From assembly GCF_000026365.1 (NCBI RefSeq), contig NC_012995.1, positions 684,501-748,500 of the forward strand: DNA of 64,000 bases. Direction: 5' to 3'. Below, piece after piece: positions 29,951-40,515 of the stretch. Numbering within the stretch: position 1 is the first letter of the stretch; every line of letters begins with the position of its first letter. The notes under the pieces are model-generated. The model was not told where the DNA came from. It did no database searches and saw only the letters and a program-made list of their open reading frames with translations. The DNA comes from Zygosaccharomyces rouxii. Taxonomy: Eukaryota > Ascomycota > Saccharomycetes > Saccharomycetales > Saccharomycetaceae. Both the position numbers and the translations under genes were made by a program.

Positions 29951-30855
29951 TAAGTTCCGGGCTATATGATTGAAAATGATACCCTTTTTTTGTTTTCGTT
30001 TTTGACTCTGTTGTATTTCATTATTTTATCATCGTCTTACATTATTACCTTCAATATATGTGACTCTATTTGTGAACTTGGTTTTATTTTAAATGTTCCT
30101 TTTAAATTGTTTTAGTACTTAGGTGTTCGAAAACTCGTGGTAGAGCTTGTCGGTTTTGCCGGACAATGTAAAAATATCCAAGTCCTTTACGGAGTTTTCC
30201 CATCGAAGTCATGGTTTCCACTAGCAACCGTGCGGAGGACTCTAAAAATCTCAAAAATATTATTGAACTGGAAGAAACGAATAAGCTTTAAAATGGCGGA
30301 GTGAATGCGTTGGGCATGTTGAAATTAGGGATCAAACGTCCTAATAGTTTTCAGTCGCGTAAGAAATCTCGTTCTCACCATAACATGAATTGTTCCTCTA
30401 GAATTATTGACAAGCTGGCATTTTTTGGTAGGAATAGTATTGCTGCTTGTACCTGAGTGAGAAATTACCAGTGGTCAAGTTATTATCCAGGATACCCACA
30501 GTGGTGATCTATGAGAATTCTCTGGGGGTTCCTTCCTAGGAACGTGCCATGCACATGGGCTCTGTCAGTAATGGTGTTGAAGATTTTGTACAGGCAGCAC
30601 GTGAAAAGCATGTGATGTCCTGGCATATTCTCTTCTATCTATTTTCCTTCTCTATTTTCCCTTGTTTTCGAATTTGCATACTGCCACACATTCGCCAAGA
30701 TCTCCACTCTCCTTGCAGCCCAATCCCTTCCTATTGGGGAAGCGTACTGATCCGACACCCCGTATTTGGTAATCATATTGTAACTGTCTCAACTGTTTTG
30801 GTCATATCTATTGTTTCTGTCATCGGGACGTATGTGTCTTTTTTCTTTTTGCTAG

Positions 30856-30942
30856 GGCCGGACCAGCGCCTGGCAACGGCGCTTCCAATCTACCGATAAT
30901 CATATGCTTACGGTGGCACCTGTTCACTATTAGGGTCCGGCC
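30856..30942. repeat. Nested inverted repeats
   Basis: A perfect 9-bp inverted repeat, GGCCGGACC at 30856-30864 and GGTCCGGCC at 30934-30942, encloses a second hairpin AGCGCC/GGCGCT (30865-30870 and 30878-30883, loop of 7). The two stems abut directly. This is GC-rich against an AT-rich background. It could be an RNA fold, a cruciform or chance. Confidence 0.5.
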
Positions 30943-31081
30943 TCTTTTATCCGGTCCATAGTTGATATCGGCTCTTAAGACGATGCATATATCATAAAAA
31001 CAACGGCTCTTATAGCATCTCCGTACTGGGTAACTCGACGCATTTCTTCCGTCCTTCATTAGAAGCGAACAATAGAAAAGG

Positions 31082-31140
31082 TGTAAGAACCGACCTCATA
31101 ACTTATCAACCGAATGATAAACTGTAAGAACCGAGGTCAA
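31082..31140 (+). promoter_or_regulatory. Candidate weak-acid response element of PDR12 copy B
   Basis: AACCGA occurs at 31088-31093, 31108-31113 and 31129-31134, spaced 20 and 21 bp, i.e. two helical turns. The outer two sit in a longer direct repeat, TGTAAGAACCGA. CCG triplets are typical contacts of Zn2Cys6 factors such as War1, which drives PDR12 in S. cerevisiae. The match to the War1 element is by type and location only, about 690 bp upstream of the start. Confidence 0.4.
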
Positions 31141-31817
31141 CATTTGATAGATACATCGTGCGTTAAACTTTCCACAGAGAAGGTCCTAGGACCGGAAAAA
31201 CCTTTACAAGTTTCTACAGAGGATTGGAAACCTACTGGGATTGAGTTAAAAAAATGGAAAAAATTAAGAGTTAGTAGCCGTTGAACTGACACACATACAG
31301 TCAGACTGAAGATGAATTCTACAGAATGAGGAACTAGAAAGAAATACCCGGTTATTATAATGCAGCAGCGGTAGTAATGTTATGTTGCTTTACCTGTGTA
31401 TTATTGTATTTCCCGCACAAGTTAAGTTCAAGATTCAGTAGAGACAAAGAATATATAAGACCATCCATCAGTCTCAATTGAACTTTGTATCAGTTGGCTT
31501 ACTTTTTTGATTGTTGGCAAGAAGAGCTCTTCGTATAATTACCTACACTGAAGAGATCAGAATCAACGAGAACTGAAGAAAGAAAGTAAGAAGAAGAGGA
31601 ACTCAAGGAGGACTTACTTTAAGGATACCAAAAAAAATTTTCTGTAATTCTGTTGGATTTCTTTTCTCTTATTCCATTTTAGTTGTGATATTTTGTCAAT
31701 AAGAAGAGATACTAATAATCAATAATATATTAATAAGAATTTCCATTTCAAAAACTCTAATACCTTAATATTTTTTCAGTTTAATCGTTATCAGTCGATC
31801 GATAGAAAAAAATAATA

Positions 31818-34800
31818 ATGTCGACGCCAAAGGAAGACAAATTTGAGGATAAGGATTCCCTTTCAAACGTTTCGACACCAAATGAAGAACACTCTTATGC
31901 AGAATCATTGCAGAGCTATGAAGCTCAAGGTGCGGCAGCAGAAACACAAGGTGATGAGGAAGAGTTAGCTGCAACTTCCCAAATATCACGTCATTTGACG
32001 AACATGCTTTCGAATGAAGATGGCACTGAAAGATTGGCGGCTATGTCGCGTATTATTTCTACAAAGACCAGGAAAGAGATGCAAGAATTTGAAGTTAATG
32101 ATTTAGATTTCGATCTAAAATCGCTATTGAACTACTTGAGATCACATTCTATTGACCAAGGCATTACACCAAATGATTCTGGTATTGCATTTAAAAATGT
32201 GACAGCTGTTGGTATCGATGCTTCAGCCGCTTACGGTCCATCTCTGGAGGAAATGCTCAGAGATATGGTCAAATGGCCTGTGAAATTTTTTAAGAAATTA
32301 ACCAAGAGTCAAGACGCCGTACCATTAAGAAACATTATCCAAAATTGTACTGGTGTTGTGGAATCAGGTGAAATGCTTTTCGTAGTCGGTAGACCAGGTG
32401 CAGGTTGTTCGACACTGTTAAAATGTCTTTCAGGTGAAATTGCTGACTATGTCCGTGTGGAAGGTTCGTTTTCCTATGACGGTCTTGATCAAACAGAGAT
32501 GATGAAGAGATATAAAGGTTACGTTGTTTACTGCCCTGAGATGGATTTCCATTTCCCAAAGATTACTGTTAAGGAAACGATTGACTTTGCATTGAAGTGT
32601 AAAACGCCTCGTGTTAGAGTTGATAACATGACAAGGAGCCAGTACGTCGATAGTCTGAGAGACATGTGGTGTACAGTCTTTGGTTTAAGACACACCTATG
32701 CCACTAAGGTCGGTAACGAAGTGGTAAGAGGTGTTTCTGGTGGTGAAAGGAAGCGTGTTTCTTTGGTGGAAGCACAATGTATGATGGCGGCTTTATACTC
32801 TTGGGATAATGCGACAAGAGGTTTAGATGCTTCTACGGCATTGGAGTTTGCCCAGGCTATTAGAACTGCTACCAATATGATGAACAATTCTGCGCTTGTC
32901 TGTATTTACCAGGCAGGTGAAAACATTTACCGATTATTTGATAAAGCTACCGTTCTATACAATGGTAAGCAAATTTACTTTGGTCCTGCTAACAAAGCAG
33001 TTGCTTATTTCCAAGATATGGGTTGGGTTAAACCACCTAGAATGACATCTGCGGAATTCTTGACATCGGTGACTGTTGATTTCGAGAATAGAACATTAGA
33101 CATTAAACCAGGGTATGAGGATAAAGTGCCAAAATCGGGTGCTGAGTTTGAACAGAGATGGTTGGAGTCTGAAGAATACCAAGAGTTGTTAAGATACTAT
33201 GATGATTATCAAGCACGCCATCCAGCTGATGAAACCAGGGATAGATTTGAAACTGCAAAGAGACAAGCCTTACAAAAGGGTCAAAGAACTAAATCTCAAT
33301 TCACGGTTAATTACTGGCATCAAGTTTGGTACTGTATGATGCGTGGATTCCAAAGAGTTAAAGGTGATTCTACCTATACCAAAGTCTATTTATCATCCTT
33401 CACTATTAAAGGTTTAATTGTTGGTTCCATGTTTCACAATATTGATAACAAAAGTCAATCAACCACTGCAGGTGCTTATTCCCGTGGTGGTTTGCTTTTC
33501 TATGTCCTACTGTTTGCTGCTGTTACTTCTTTGGCCGAAATTGCAAATTCCTTTGCTAATAGACCAATTGTGGTTAGACATAAATCTTACTCGATGTACC
33601 ACATTTCTGCTGAATCCTTACAAGAAATTATCACTGAAATGCCAACAAAATGTCTTGCCATCATTATTTTGGGTCTAACAACTTACTGGATGCCTTATAT
33701 GAAATATACCGCTGGTGCCTTCTTTCAATACCTGCTGTATCTATTTACCGCCCAACAATGTTTGTCATTTATTTTCAAATTTGTGGCTACTATGACAAAG
33801 GATGGTACCACCGCGCACGCTGTTGGTGGTTTGGCGATTTTAATGCTTTGTGTCTACACTGGTTTCGTGCTACCAATTGGTGAGATGCACCATTGGATTA
33901 GATGGTTCCACTACCTCAACCCATTGTGTTATGCTTACGAGTCTTTGATGTCTACTGAGTTCCATGGGAGACAAATGTTGTGTTCTCAGATGATACCAAG
34001 TGGACCAGGTTATGAAAATGTTTCTGTGGCTAACCAAGTCTGTAGCTCCGCAGGTGCTGTTAAAGGACATAAGTATGTTAGTGGTGATGCTTATGTGCTT
34101 AAAAGCTATCATTTCAGATATAGACATGCTTGGAGAAACTGGGGTATTAATGTCGTTTGGACTGCTGGATTCATTATGTTTAACGTTATCCTATCTGAGA
34201 CTTTGAAACCCCTAGAAGGTGGTGGTGACTTATTATTGTACAAGAGAGGCCACATGCCCAACTTTGGTACTGAAAATGCTGATGCCAAGACCGCCAGTAG
34301 GGAGGAAATGATGGAAGCTCTAAACGGTCCTGGTGTTGATTTGAAAAAGGTTATTGCCGAAAAGGATGTCTTCACTTGGAACCATTTAGATTACGTTATT
34401 CCATATGATGGTGCTACCAGACAATTGTTGTGCAACGTTTTTGGTTACGTTCAACCCGGAAAAATGACTGCCTTGATGGGTGAGTCTGGTGCCGGTAAGA
34501 CGACTTTGTTAAATGTTTTGGCCCAAAGAGTCAACATGGGTACAGTGACTGGTGATATGTTAGTTAACGCTAAGCCATTACCACAATCTTTCAATAGGTC
34601 CTGTGGTTATGTTGCACAAGCTGATAACCACATGGCGGAATTAAGTGTTAGGGAATCCCTAAGATTTGCTGCTGTTTTAAGACAACCTGCTTCTGTTCCA
34701 ATTGCTGAAAAATATGACTATGTGGAGAAGATTCTGCTATTATTGGGTATGCAAAACTATGCTGAAGCGTATGTGGGTAAAACCGGTAGGGGTTTGAATG

Positions 34801-36380
34801 TTGAGCAGAGAAAGAAATTGTCTATTGGTGTTGAGTTGGTTGCTAGACCAGCTCTGTTATTGTTTTTAGATGAACCTACTTCTGGTTTGGACTCTCAATC
34901 TGCTTGGTCTATCGTTCAATTCATGAGGGCATTGGCTGATTCTGGTCAATCGATTTTGTGTACGATTCACCAGCCTTCTGCTACTCTGTTTGAGCAATTC
35001 GACAGATTGTTGTTGTTAAAGAAAGGTGGTAGAACTGTGTACTTTGGTGACATTGGACCAAACTCTTCTACGATGTTGAGTTACTTTGAGCGTGAATCAG
35101 GTGTCAAGTGTGGTGTTTCTGAAAATCCTGCAGAGTACATTTTGAACTGTATTGGTGCTGGTGCCACTGCATCTACGAGTGCTGATTGGGGTGACCTGTG
35201 GGAAAAGTCACCAGAATGTGCTAAAGCGAGGGAAGAAGTCGAGGAATTACATCGCACGCTACCTAGTAAACCAACCAATGAGGATCCTGAACTATGTACC
35301 AAATTTGCTGCAACTTATCCTGTTCAATTGAAAATGGTTTTGTTAAGAACATTAATTCAATTTTGGAGATCACCTGTCTATCTTAGAGCAAAGTTTTTTG
35401 AATGTGTTGCTTGTGCTCTTTTCGTTGGTTTGTCTTATGTGCATGTGAACCACTCATTAGGTGGCGCTCAAGAAGCCTTTTCTTCTATTTTCATGTTGTT
35501 GTTGGTTGCTTTAGCAATGATCAACCAATTGCACGTTTTCGCCTATGGTTCTAGAGAATTGTATGAAGTCAGAGAGGCGGCTTCCAATACTTTCCACTGG
35601 TCTGCTCTTTTATTGATGCACACAACCGTGGAACTTATGTGGTCCACTATGTGTCAATTCTTCTGTTTCATCTGTTACTACTGGCCTGCTAATTTCAATG
35701 GTCGTGCATCTCACGCTGGTTTCTTTTTCTTCTTCTATGTTTTGATTTTCCCACTTTTCTTCGTCACTTATGGTCTATGGATTCTTTACATGTCTCCAGA
35801 TGTGCCATCTGCATCCATGATCAACTCCAACCTGTTTGCTGGTATGTTACTGTTCTGTGGTATCTTACAACCAAGAGAGAAGATGCCTGCATTCTGGAGA
35901 AGATTGATGTACAATACCTCTCCGTTTACTTATGTTGTACAAGCATTGGTTGCACCATTGGTGCACAATAAGAAGGTTGTCTGTAATGAGGGTGATTATC
36001 TCAGGATGGATCCACCTTCCGGTCAAAACTGTGGTGTTTATTTGAAACCTTTTATGTCACTCCATGGTGGTTACTTGGTTAATCCAGATGCTGGCAATGA
36101 GTGTAAATACTGTCCTTACACCGTTCAAGACCAAGTTGTGGCCAGATTCAATGTTCGTTGGGATAAGAGATGGAGAAATTTTGGGTTTATGTGGGCTTAC
36201 ATCATTTTCAATGTCTTTGCCATGTTGGTATGTTACTACATCATGAGAGTTAAGGTGTGGTCTTTAGGTAGCTTGTTAAATGTGAAGAGTTGGATCCCTA
36301 AGAAGAAGGATAGACACGAGAAGGATACCACTATCTTTCAAACGAAGCCTGGCGATGAGAATATGGTTAAAAAACAGTAA
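31818..36380 (+). CDS. PDR12: Pdr12-type weak-acid ABC exporter, copy B
   Basis: The second tandem PDR12 copy, also 1520 residues with order NBD1-TMD1-NBD2-TMD2. It is the more typical one: NBD1 Walker A is GRPGAGCST with the usual Cys197 (codon TGT at 32406-32408), and membrane segments such as CQFFCFICYYWPANFNGRAS and the tail EKDTTIFQTKPGDENMVKK follow S. cerevisiae Pdr12 closely. DNA of the two ATP-binding domains is nearly identical to copy A (about 32415-33280 and 34208-35307 here), whereas TMD1 and TMD2 differ at many sites. I considered Snq2 and Pdr5, but the similarity and the YPL058C position point to Pdr12. Likely location is the plasma membrane, with induction by weak acids. Confidence 0.96.
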   Translation: MSTPKEDKFEDKDSLSNVSTPNEEHSYAESLQSYEAQGAAAETQGDEEELAATSQISRHLTNMLSNEDGTERLAAMSRIISTKTRKEMQEFEVNDLDFDLKSLLNYLRSHSIDQGITPNDSGIAFKNVTAVGIDASAAYGPSLEEMLRDMVKWPVKFFKKLTKSQDAVPLRNIIQNCTGVVESGEMLFVVGRPGAGCSTLLKCLSGEIADYVRVEGSFSYDGLDQTEMMKRYKGYVVYCPEMDFHFPKITVKETIDFALKCKTPRVRVDNMTRSQYVDSLRDMWCTVFGLRHTYATKVGNEVVRGVSGGERKRVSLVEAQCMMAALYSWDNATRGLDASTALEFAQAIRTATNMMNNSALVCIYQAGENIYRLFDKATVLYNGKQIYFGPANKAVAYFQDMGWVKPPRMTSAEFLTSVTVDFENRTLDIKPGYEDKVPKSGAEFEQRWLESEEYQELLRYYDDYQARHPADETRDRFETAKRQALQKGQRTKSQFTVNYWHQVWYCMMRGFQRVKGDSTYTKVYLSSFTIKGLIVGSMFHNIDNKSQSTTAGAYSRGGLLFYVLLFAAVTSLAEIANSFANRPIVVRHKSYSMYHISAESLQEIITEMPTKCLAIIILGLTTYWMPYMKYTAGAFFQYLLYLFTAQQCLSFIFKFVATMTKDGTTAHAVGGLAILMLCVYTGFVLPIGEMHHWIRWFHYLNPLCYAYESLMSTEFHGRQMLCSQMIPSGPGYENVSVANQVCSSAGAVKGHKYVSGDAYVLKSYHFRYRHAWRNWGINVVWTAGFIMFNVILSETLKPLEGGGDLLLYKRGHMPNFGTENADAKTASREEMMEALNGPGVDLKKVIAEKDVFTWNHLDYVIPYDGATRQLLCNVFGYVQPGKMTALMGESGAGKTTLLNVLAQRVNMGTVTGDMLVNAKPLPQSFNRSCGYVAQADNHMAELSVRESLRFAAVLRQPASVPIAEKYDYVEKILLLLGMQNYAEAYVGKTGRGLNVEQRKKLSIGVELVARPALLLFLDEPTSGLDSQSAWSIVQFMRALADSGQSILCTIHQPSATLFEQFDRLLLLKKGGRTVYFGDIGPNSSTMLSYFERESGVKCGVSENPAEYILNCIGAGATASTSADWGDLWEKSPECAKAREEVEELHRTLPSKPTNEDPELCTKFAATYPVQLKMVLLRTLIQFWRSPVYLRAKFFECVACALFVGLSYVHVNHSLGGAQEAFSSIFMLLLVALAMINQLHVFAYGSRELYEVREAASNTFHWSALLLMHTTVELMWSTMCQFFCFICYYWPANFNGRASHAGFFFFFYVLIFPLFFVTYGLWILYMSPDVPSASMINSNLFAGMLLFCGILQPREKMPAFWRRLMYNTSPFTYVVQALVAPLVHNKKVVCNEGDYLRMDPPSGQNCGVYLKPFMSLHGGYLVNPDAGNECKYCPYTVQDQVVARFNVRWDKRWRNFGFMWAYIIFNVFAMLVCYYIMRVKVWSLGSLLNVKSWIPKKKDRHEKDTTIFQTKPGDENMVKKQ

Positions 36381-36755
36381 GTTCTGGGCTAATGGACTGA
36401 ATACGATACCCTTAACGTATTGTCTTTTTGTTTTATTTTCTATTTTCATTATCATCGTTTTACATTAATTATTACCATTATTTTATGAGACTTTATTTCT
36501 GGCATTAGACTATTTTGAATTTTCATTTTATCATCGAATTGTTTCATTTTTTATTCATCATATCATTGATAAATTTATACCTAAAAACTAATAAATTTTA
36601 CTATATTGAATTATATATATCGTTACTTAACGAATTAGAATTTTCCTTGTTAATGTCATTGTGTAACATTAGAATTTAACGATCTTATAAAAGGCTTTAA
36701 AAAAAAAAAAAATGGATGAGGTTGACAACTGCAATATCTAGAAAATATATTACAA
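36381..36755. other. PDR12 copy B 3' flank and EXO5 promoter
   Basis: 375 bp, very AT-rich, no supported gene. A TATA element TATAAAA is at 36686-36692 and an A-run at about 36699-36711, both just upstream of EXO5. Confidence 0.5.
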
Positions 36756-38387
36756 ATGTTAAGATCGAGAACCAAATGTGCTAACAGTCTTCTTCAAATA
36801 CGTAAAAAATCTCACCTACGCCAAGTTATTAGCTTTTCTTCAAGAGAATTGGGATTGACAGAACATGAACTAGAAACCATTGATAAATTGCCCTTTTTTG
36901 ACCAAGATAGGGTCAATACTCGTAAGAGGTACCCAACTACCAAGAGGCAAGCATACTTAAATGAGAAATTACCAGCTGTCAAATTATTATTCGGTGAAGA
37001 TCCTCAATACCCTGGTTTTATCAGTCATTCTTTACCCTCGATGATGCCCATACCTTTTGAAGCGACTCAAGGTACTGACGAAGAAACTATTGCCAATAGA
37101 TTATCGGTGACTAAGCTTCTAACCAAGAGTTGGTGTGAACTTCGACATGCCTATGACGTCTACGCTAAAATACCGATGTTTGAAGGTAAACCTATCATTA
37201 AGGGTAAGGAGGAACATCAAAGACTGGAGGATGAAACACATTCATTAGCTGAAGAACAAAGAGCTTTTGAAAAGGATTTCGAAGTTGTAATTCCTGATGA
37301 TGATTTCCATAAATTGGCAGAATCATGGTTTGCAAGCTTAGTTAAGATGGTTAACCTTTTTACTGATGGTGAAGCAAGAGAAGTATTATGCCATGGATAT
37401 TTAAACAAAAAAAAGGCGCGTTTGGTAGAAGGTCCTATTATTGGGGATGATGATGATGATGTTTTGGTAAGTGGTATCATCGATCATTTGATATTGAAGT
37501 TACGGGACGTTCCTGTTTCCAATAATGTCTTGCCTTTAAGACTAGAAAACGCCATTGTGAGTAAAAATTGTGAGGATATAGCTGTGGTCTTTGATCAATT
37601 AGAAAGGGCTGGTCCCAATCTACAAAATAAATTTGAAATTATGGTTAGTGATGTGAAGACGAGATTTATGCGGAAAATCCCAAGTCAACCGAGTGTTTTA
37701 AAGGCAAGCAAGTTACAAGTAATGTATTATCGATATTTTATGGAAGTTTTGGGTCAAAATCCTCAGGAAACTTATAATAAATTGCTGATAAATGCTCAAC
37801 GAAGAGGTTTCGACGTTAACAGGTTTATTGATCCAGCTAAGGTGTTAAGCATGATGGCAACTGATGATATGATAAGAATGGATATGTATCGATTGAAAAA
37901 TGGAGATGCCATTGGATTTGAACCATTTGATGATAGCGAATTAAACGTTTCAGAATCAGCTACTTACGATATGTCTGATTATCACGACATTATTACAGAT
38001 GCAAGAGTCATACAAAAGTACAGCGATTTCTTTGAACCTTGGGCTAAACCTGTTACTTTAAAATATTTTGCAGCCCGTTTAGCTCAAATGTACCACCATT
38101 TGAGACCACTCTTGTCGAATAAGTTGATGATAGAATATTATTATAACGGCGATAATTTTCACAATATCATATTTGAATTTGATCCTAAACTATTAAGGGA
38201 AAGTTCTTCAGATAGTGCAAAATTTTGGTTCGGTCAAAGAGATATCGAACCAATTAGTCGTAATCTCAAGAACTTTCTCACCTTTTGCAAGTATTGTGAT
38301 TATGAATCCGTATGTTCTTGGAAAAGAGGCGGCAACGACATGTGCAAAGAATTGGGTACCGATCTTGCAAAAATCCAAAAAAGTTGA
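36756..38387 (+). CDS. EXO5: Mitochondrial single-strand exonuclease V (Exo5)
   Basis: A 543-residue 5' exonuclease (585 in S. cerevisiae) of the PD-(D/E)XK class with a 4Fe-4S cluster, needed to maintain mitochondrial DNA. The basic, Ser-rich N-terminus ([20 protein letters not shown]) looks like a mitochondrial presequence. The four cluster cysteines are visible: Cys127 in [12 protein letters not shown] and Cys511, Cys514 and Cys520 in the C-terminal [10 protein letters not shown]. The acidic region [11 protein letters not shown] supplies a catalytic Asp and the strand after it. It corresponds to YBR163W and was formerly called DEM1. Confidence 0.93.
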
Positions 38388-38784
38388 ACTTTCAACATAT
38401 TGTAGCAAAATATCTCGATTTCCACATAAACAAACTAATCAACCATCTCCCTCGGCTGCAGCTTATAGAATCGTTGGGGAATATCCATTCAAGTAATCCC
38501 AAAGTGATTCATGCATCAGAGGGTAAATCAATCCAGAATTCTCTACTCACAGGAGCGAAACTTGTAAGATGAGTAAAAATCACATATTTTACAAGACTAG
38601 AGTACGATGAGAATACAACCGATCATAGGCAAACATTTCTGATATATATAATATATATAATAAATATAAAGAGTAAGAAAATCCTATGTACATTGCATAA
38701 TAACTTGACTGTTTGCCACGAATATTGAGTAACGCATTATGAATGCTGGAAGGAGTAAATCAACAAAGCAATAAAGGCTGGTAT
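38388..38784. other. Convergent 3' flanks of EXO5 and GRX5
   Basis: 397 bp with no supported gene. A TATA/AATA microsatellite occupies about 38641-38671. Short frames that overlap the EXO5 end are shadows. Confidence 0.5.
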
Positions 38785-39228
38785 TCAATCCTCTTCCGGA
38801 ACTAGAACATTAGCTTGTTCTAATAAATTGCATAAATCACCAGATTGTGCCATAGTTGTTAAGATATCACAACCACCGACAAATTCCTTATTAACGTAAA
38901 GTTGAGGTATCGTTGGCCACTCACTGTATTCCTTAATTCCTTCACGTAATTCAGGGTCTTCTAAAACGTTATATGCAGCGAATTTCATAGGATCAACACC
39001 TTGTTGACCTAGCAGTGAAATGGTAGCTTTTGAAAAACCACATTGAGGAAATTCAGGTGTTCCCTTCATAAATAAAACAACAGGAGCTGAACCTATAGCT
39101 TCCTTAATGGCAGCTCTGGTCTCTGTACTCATAAAGAGTTGGGTTTGACGAAGCAAAGAGACACGAGGCAGTCCAGCAAATCTTGGTGCAAATCCTGGTG
39201 CAAATCTTGGTGCAAATCTGGCAAACAT
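38785..39228 (-). CDS. GRX5: Mitochondrial monothiol glutaredoxin Grx5
   Basis: The matrix glutaredoxin that passes Fe-S clusters from the Isu scaffold to downstream carriers. It has 147 residues from the ATG at 39228; the longer frame begins at TTG. The active-site CGFS is at 63-66, inside [17 protein letters not shown], followed by [19 protein letters not shown] with the cis-Pro and glutathione-binding GGCD. The presequence is odd: four 12-bp units encode repeated FAPR/FAPG. Mature sequence is very close to S. cerevisiae Grx5 (YPL059W), its expected position after PDR12. Confidence 0.97.
   Translation of the reverse strand: MFARFAPRFAPGFAPRFAGLPRVSLLRQTQLFMSTETRAAIKEAIGSAPVVLFMKGTPEFPQCGFSKATISLLGQQGVDPMKFAAYNVLEDPELREGIKEYSEWPTIPQLYVNKEFVGGCDILTTMAQSGDLCNLLEQANVLVPEED
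39181..39225 (-). repeat. 12-bp tandem repeat in the GRX5 presequence
   Basis: TTTGCACCAAGA-type units occur three times in a row (39181-39192, 39193-39204, 39205-39216) with a 9-bp partial unit at 39217-39225. They encode FAPR, FAPG and FAPR. The unit stays in frame, so changes in copy number would lengthen the targeting peptide without a frameshift. Confidence 0.85.
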
Positions 39229-39712
39229 ATCGATCAACTAGTTAGCTAATAGAGAGCTTGAAGTTATTATTCTAGGTACAAGTATAATGATCTTTTCATT
39301 TCGATAGTTCATGTTATGAATCTTTAAAGCTCATCGGGGACAACGCAGTCAAAGCGTGTAGGTAACAGAAATCTGTGGAAAAAGAATAGAACAATTTGAA
39401 GTGCCCAAAATGAATAAAAAGGATCAGACTTCTGCAGGCAGATTAATACGACAAACTGCAGAGATAATTCACTAGCTATCCCTTAATACTGGCTGTATGT
39501 GATCTATACATCACGTGATGCTATCGTATAATGCCACATCTATAAGAGTGCTCATATACACTGAAAAGGAGCATGCTAGTATTGTAGTCTCTTACTTAAG
39601 CATTGCCGCCTGTACTTCATGGCACACAGTATTGTTTATTGATAGCAATCAGACTAGTTTTACATTTAGTCGTACATATATATGAGTACTTCATCAGACC
39701 CATCAGAGTTGA

Positions 39713-39784
39713 GCTCGTATGGCGCAGTGGTAGCGCAGCAGATTGCAAATCTGTTGGTCCTTAGTTCGAACCTGAGTGCGAGCT
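39713..39784 (+). tRNA. tRNA-Cys (anticodon GCA)
   Basis: A 72-nt intronless cloverleaf. Acceptor GCTCGTA pairs with TGCGAGC, the anticodon stem GCAGA/TCTGT carries loop TTGCAAA (anticodon GCA), and the T-arm has AGTTCGAACCT. The discriminator is T (U), the determinant for cysteinyl-tRNA synthetase. It closely matches S. cerevisiae tRNA-Cys. A seven-T Pol III terminator is at 39794-39800. Confidence 0.98.
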
Positions 39785-40316
39785 TTAAGTTTATTTTTTT
39801 GATTTTTTTAAAACCACATTAGCGGTTACAATACTCGGCGAAAAACAAGTATTGGCATATCACTAAAGACCCAAACACCACCGCTTATGTCGCACTTGCT
39901 AGTTTCTCATAGTATGATAACTTCAACTGATGCTAACCTATTACATTACATAGTAGAACGTAACGTATGTCCTTCGTCACAATTCGGTATTCTAAACCTT
40001 CGCTTTTTTCCTTCCTTCCCTCGACCAATTCTCGGTGAATTCCATGGTGTATCCGACGGCTTCTGTCGGAAAAGTGCGCGCATTTTGCGAAACGCATTTT
40101 TCGCCCCGACAGTCAATTTTGAGATGGCATCGACCATAGTTAGGACATCGATCAATGGGTCAATAATGGTTAAAGATACTCCATGTGCAAGGCAACACCA
40201 TTGATTGGGTTACTATTACTCGTTTTAAGCTGCTCTATAGGTGCCGGTTAATTGCGAAAATTTCATTCCGTGCCATATTCATACACAAATTTCATCTTGG
40301 AATATTGGGCATTAAG

Positions 40317-40438
40317 CTTATCAGTAATCTTGCATTACTAGCTGGGAAAAACAACAAGAAGTAGTATCTCTGATGGCTTCAAAAGGAATTTCTTTAATGC
40401 ATATATAAATGGAAGAACCGTTGATGATGGATTGATAA
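40317..40438. promoter_or_regulatory. GATA motifs and TATA box of DUR1,2
   Basis: CTTATC (GATAAG on the other strand) lies at 40317-40322 and GATAA at 40434-40438, with a TATA-like ATATATAAAT near 40401-40410. GATA factors Gln3 and Gat1 act on DUR1,2 under nitrogen limitation in S. cerevisiae. An AATTGCGAAAATT sequence upstream partly resembles the allophanate-responsive element, but the match is loose. Confidence 0.45.
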
Positions 40439-40515
40439 TTCTTTTCCTCCAAAATATTCTCTTGCAAACAGATAGATAGACTATCAGTACAAATTAAACG
40501 ACTACACACTACTAC

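Larger units (their letters stand above)
29951..31817 (+). promoter_or_regulatory. Region between the two PDR12 copies
   Basis: 1867 bp with no supported protein gene. The first 35 bp after the copy A stop resemble those after the copy B stop, so the duplicated unit reaches into the 3' flank. It also holds a CACGTG (about 30599), a structured segment at 30856-30942, three AACCGA motifs at 31088-31134 and a TATA-like ATATATAAGA at 31451-31460 for copy B. Confidence 0.5.
39229..40515. other. Intergenic region with tRNA-Cys between GRX5 and DUR1,2
   Basis: Contains the tRNA-Cys gene, a palindromic ATCACGTGAT (CACGTG at 39512-39517) on the GRX5 side, and the DUR1,2 promoter. Reading frames at 39887-40204 show no known family. 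Confidence 0.55.

Noticed and set aside
30549..30899. 116-codon reading frame between the PDR12 copies
   Set aside because: Not similar to any known protein and overlaps the GC-rich inverted repeat; probably chance.
31082..31134. TGTAAGAACCGA direct repeats as LTR ends
   Set aside because: They are 41 bp apart, lack CA ends, and no retrotransposon protein or target-site duplication is visible.
25388..36380. Assignment of the two ABC transporters to SNQ2 or PDR5
   Set aside because: The PDR architecture is shared, but N-terminal, NBD2 and C-terminal sequences follow Pdr12 closely and the position equals YPL058C.
39887..40204. Reading frame of 105 codons upstream of DUR1,2
   Set aside because: No similarity to a known protein and composition like intergenic DNA; it also overlaps a similar frame on the other strand.
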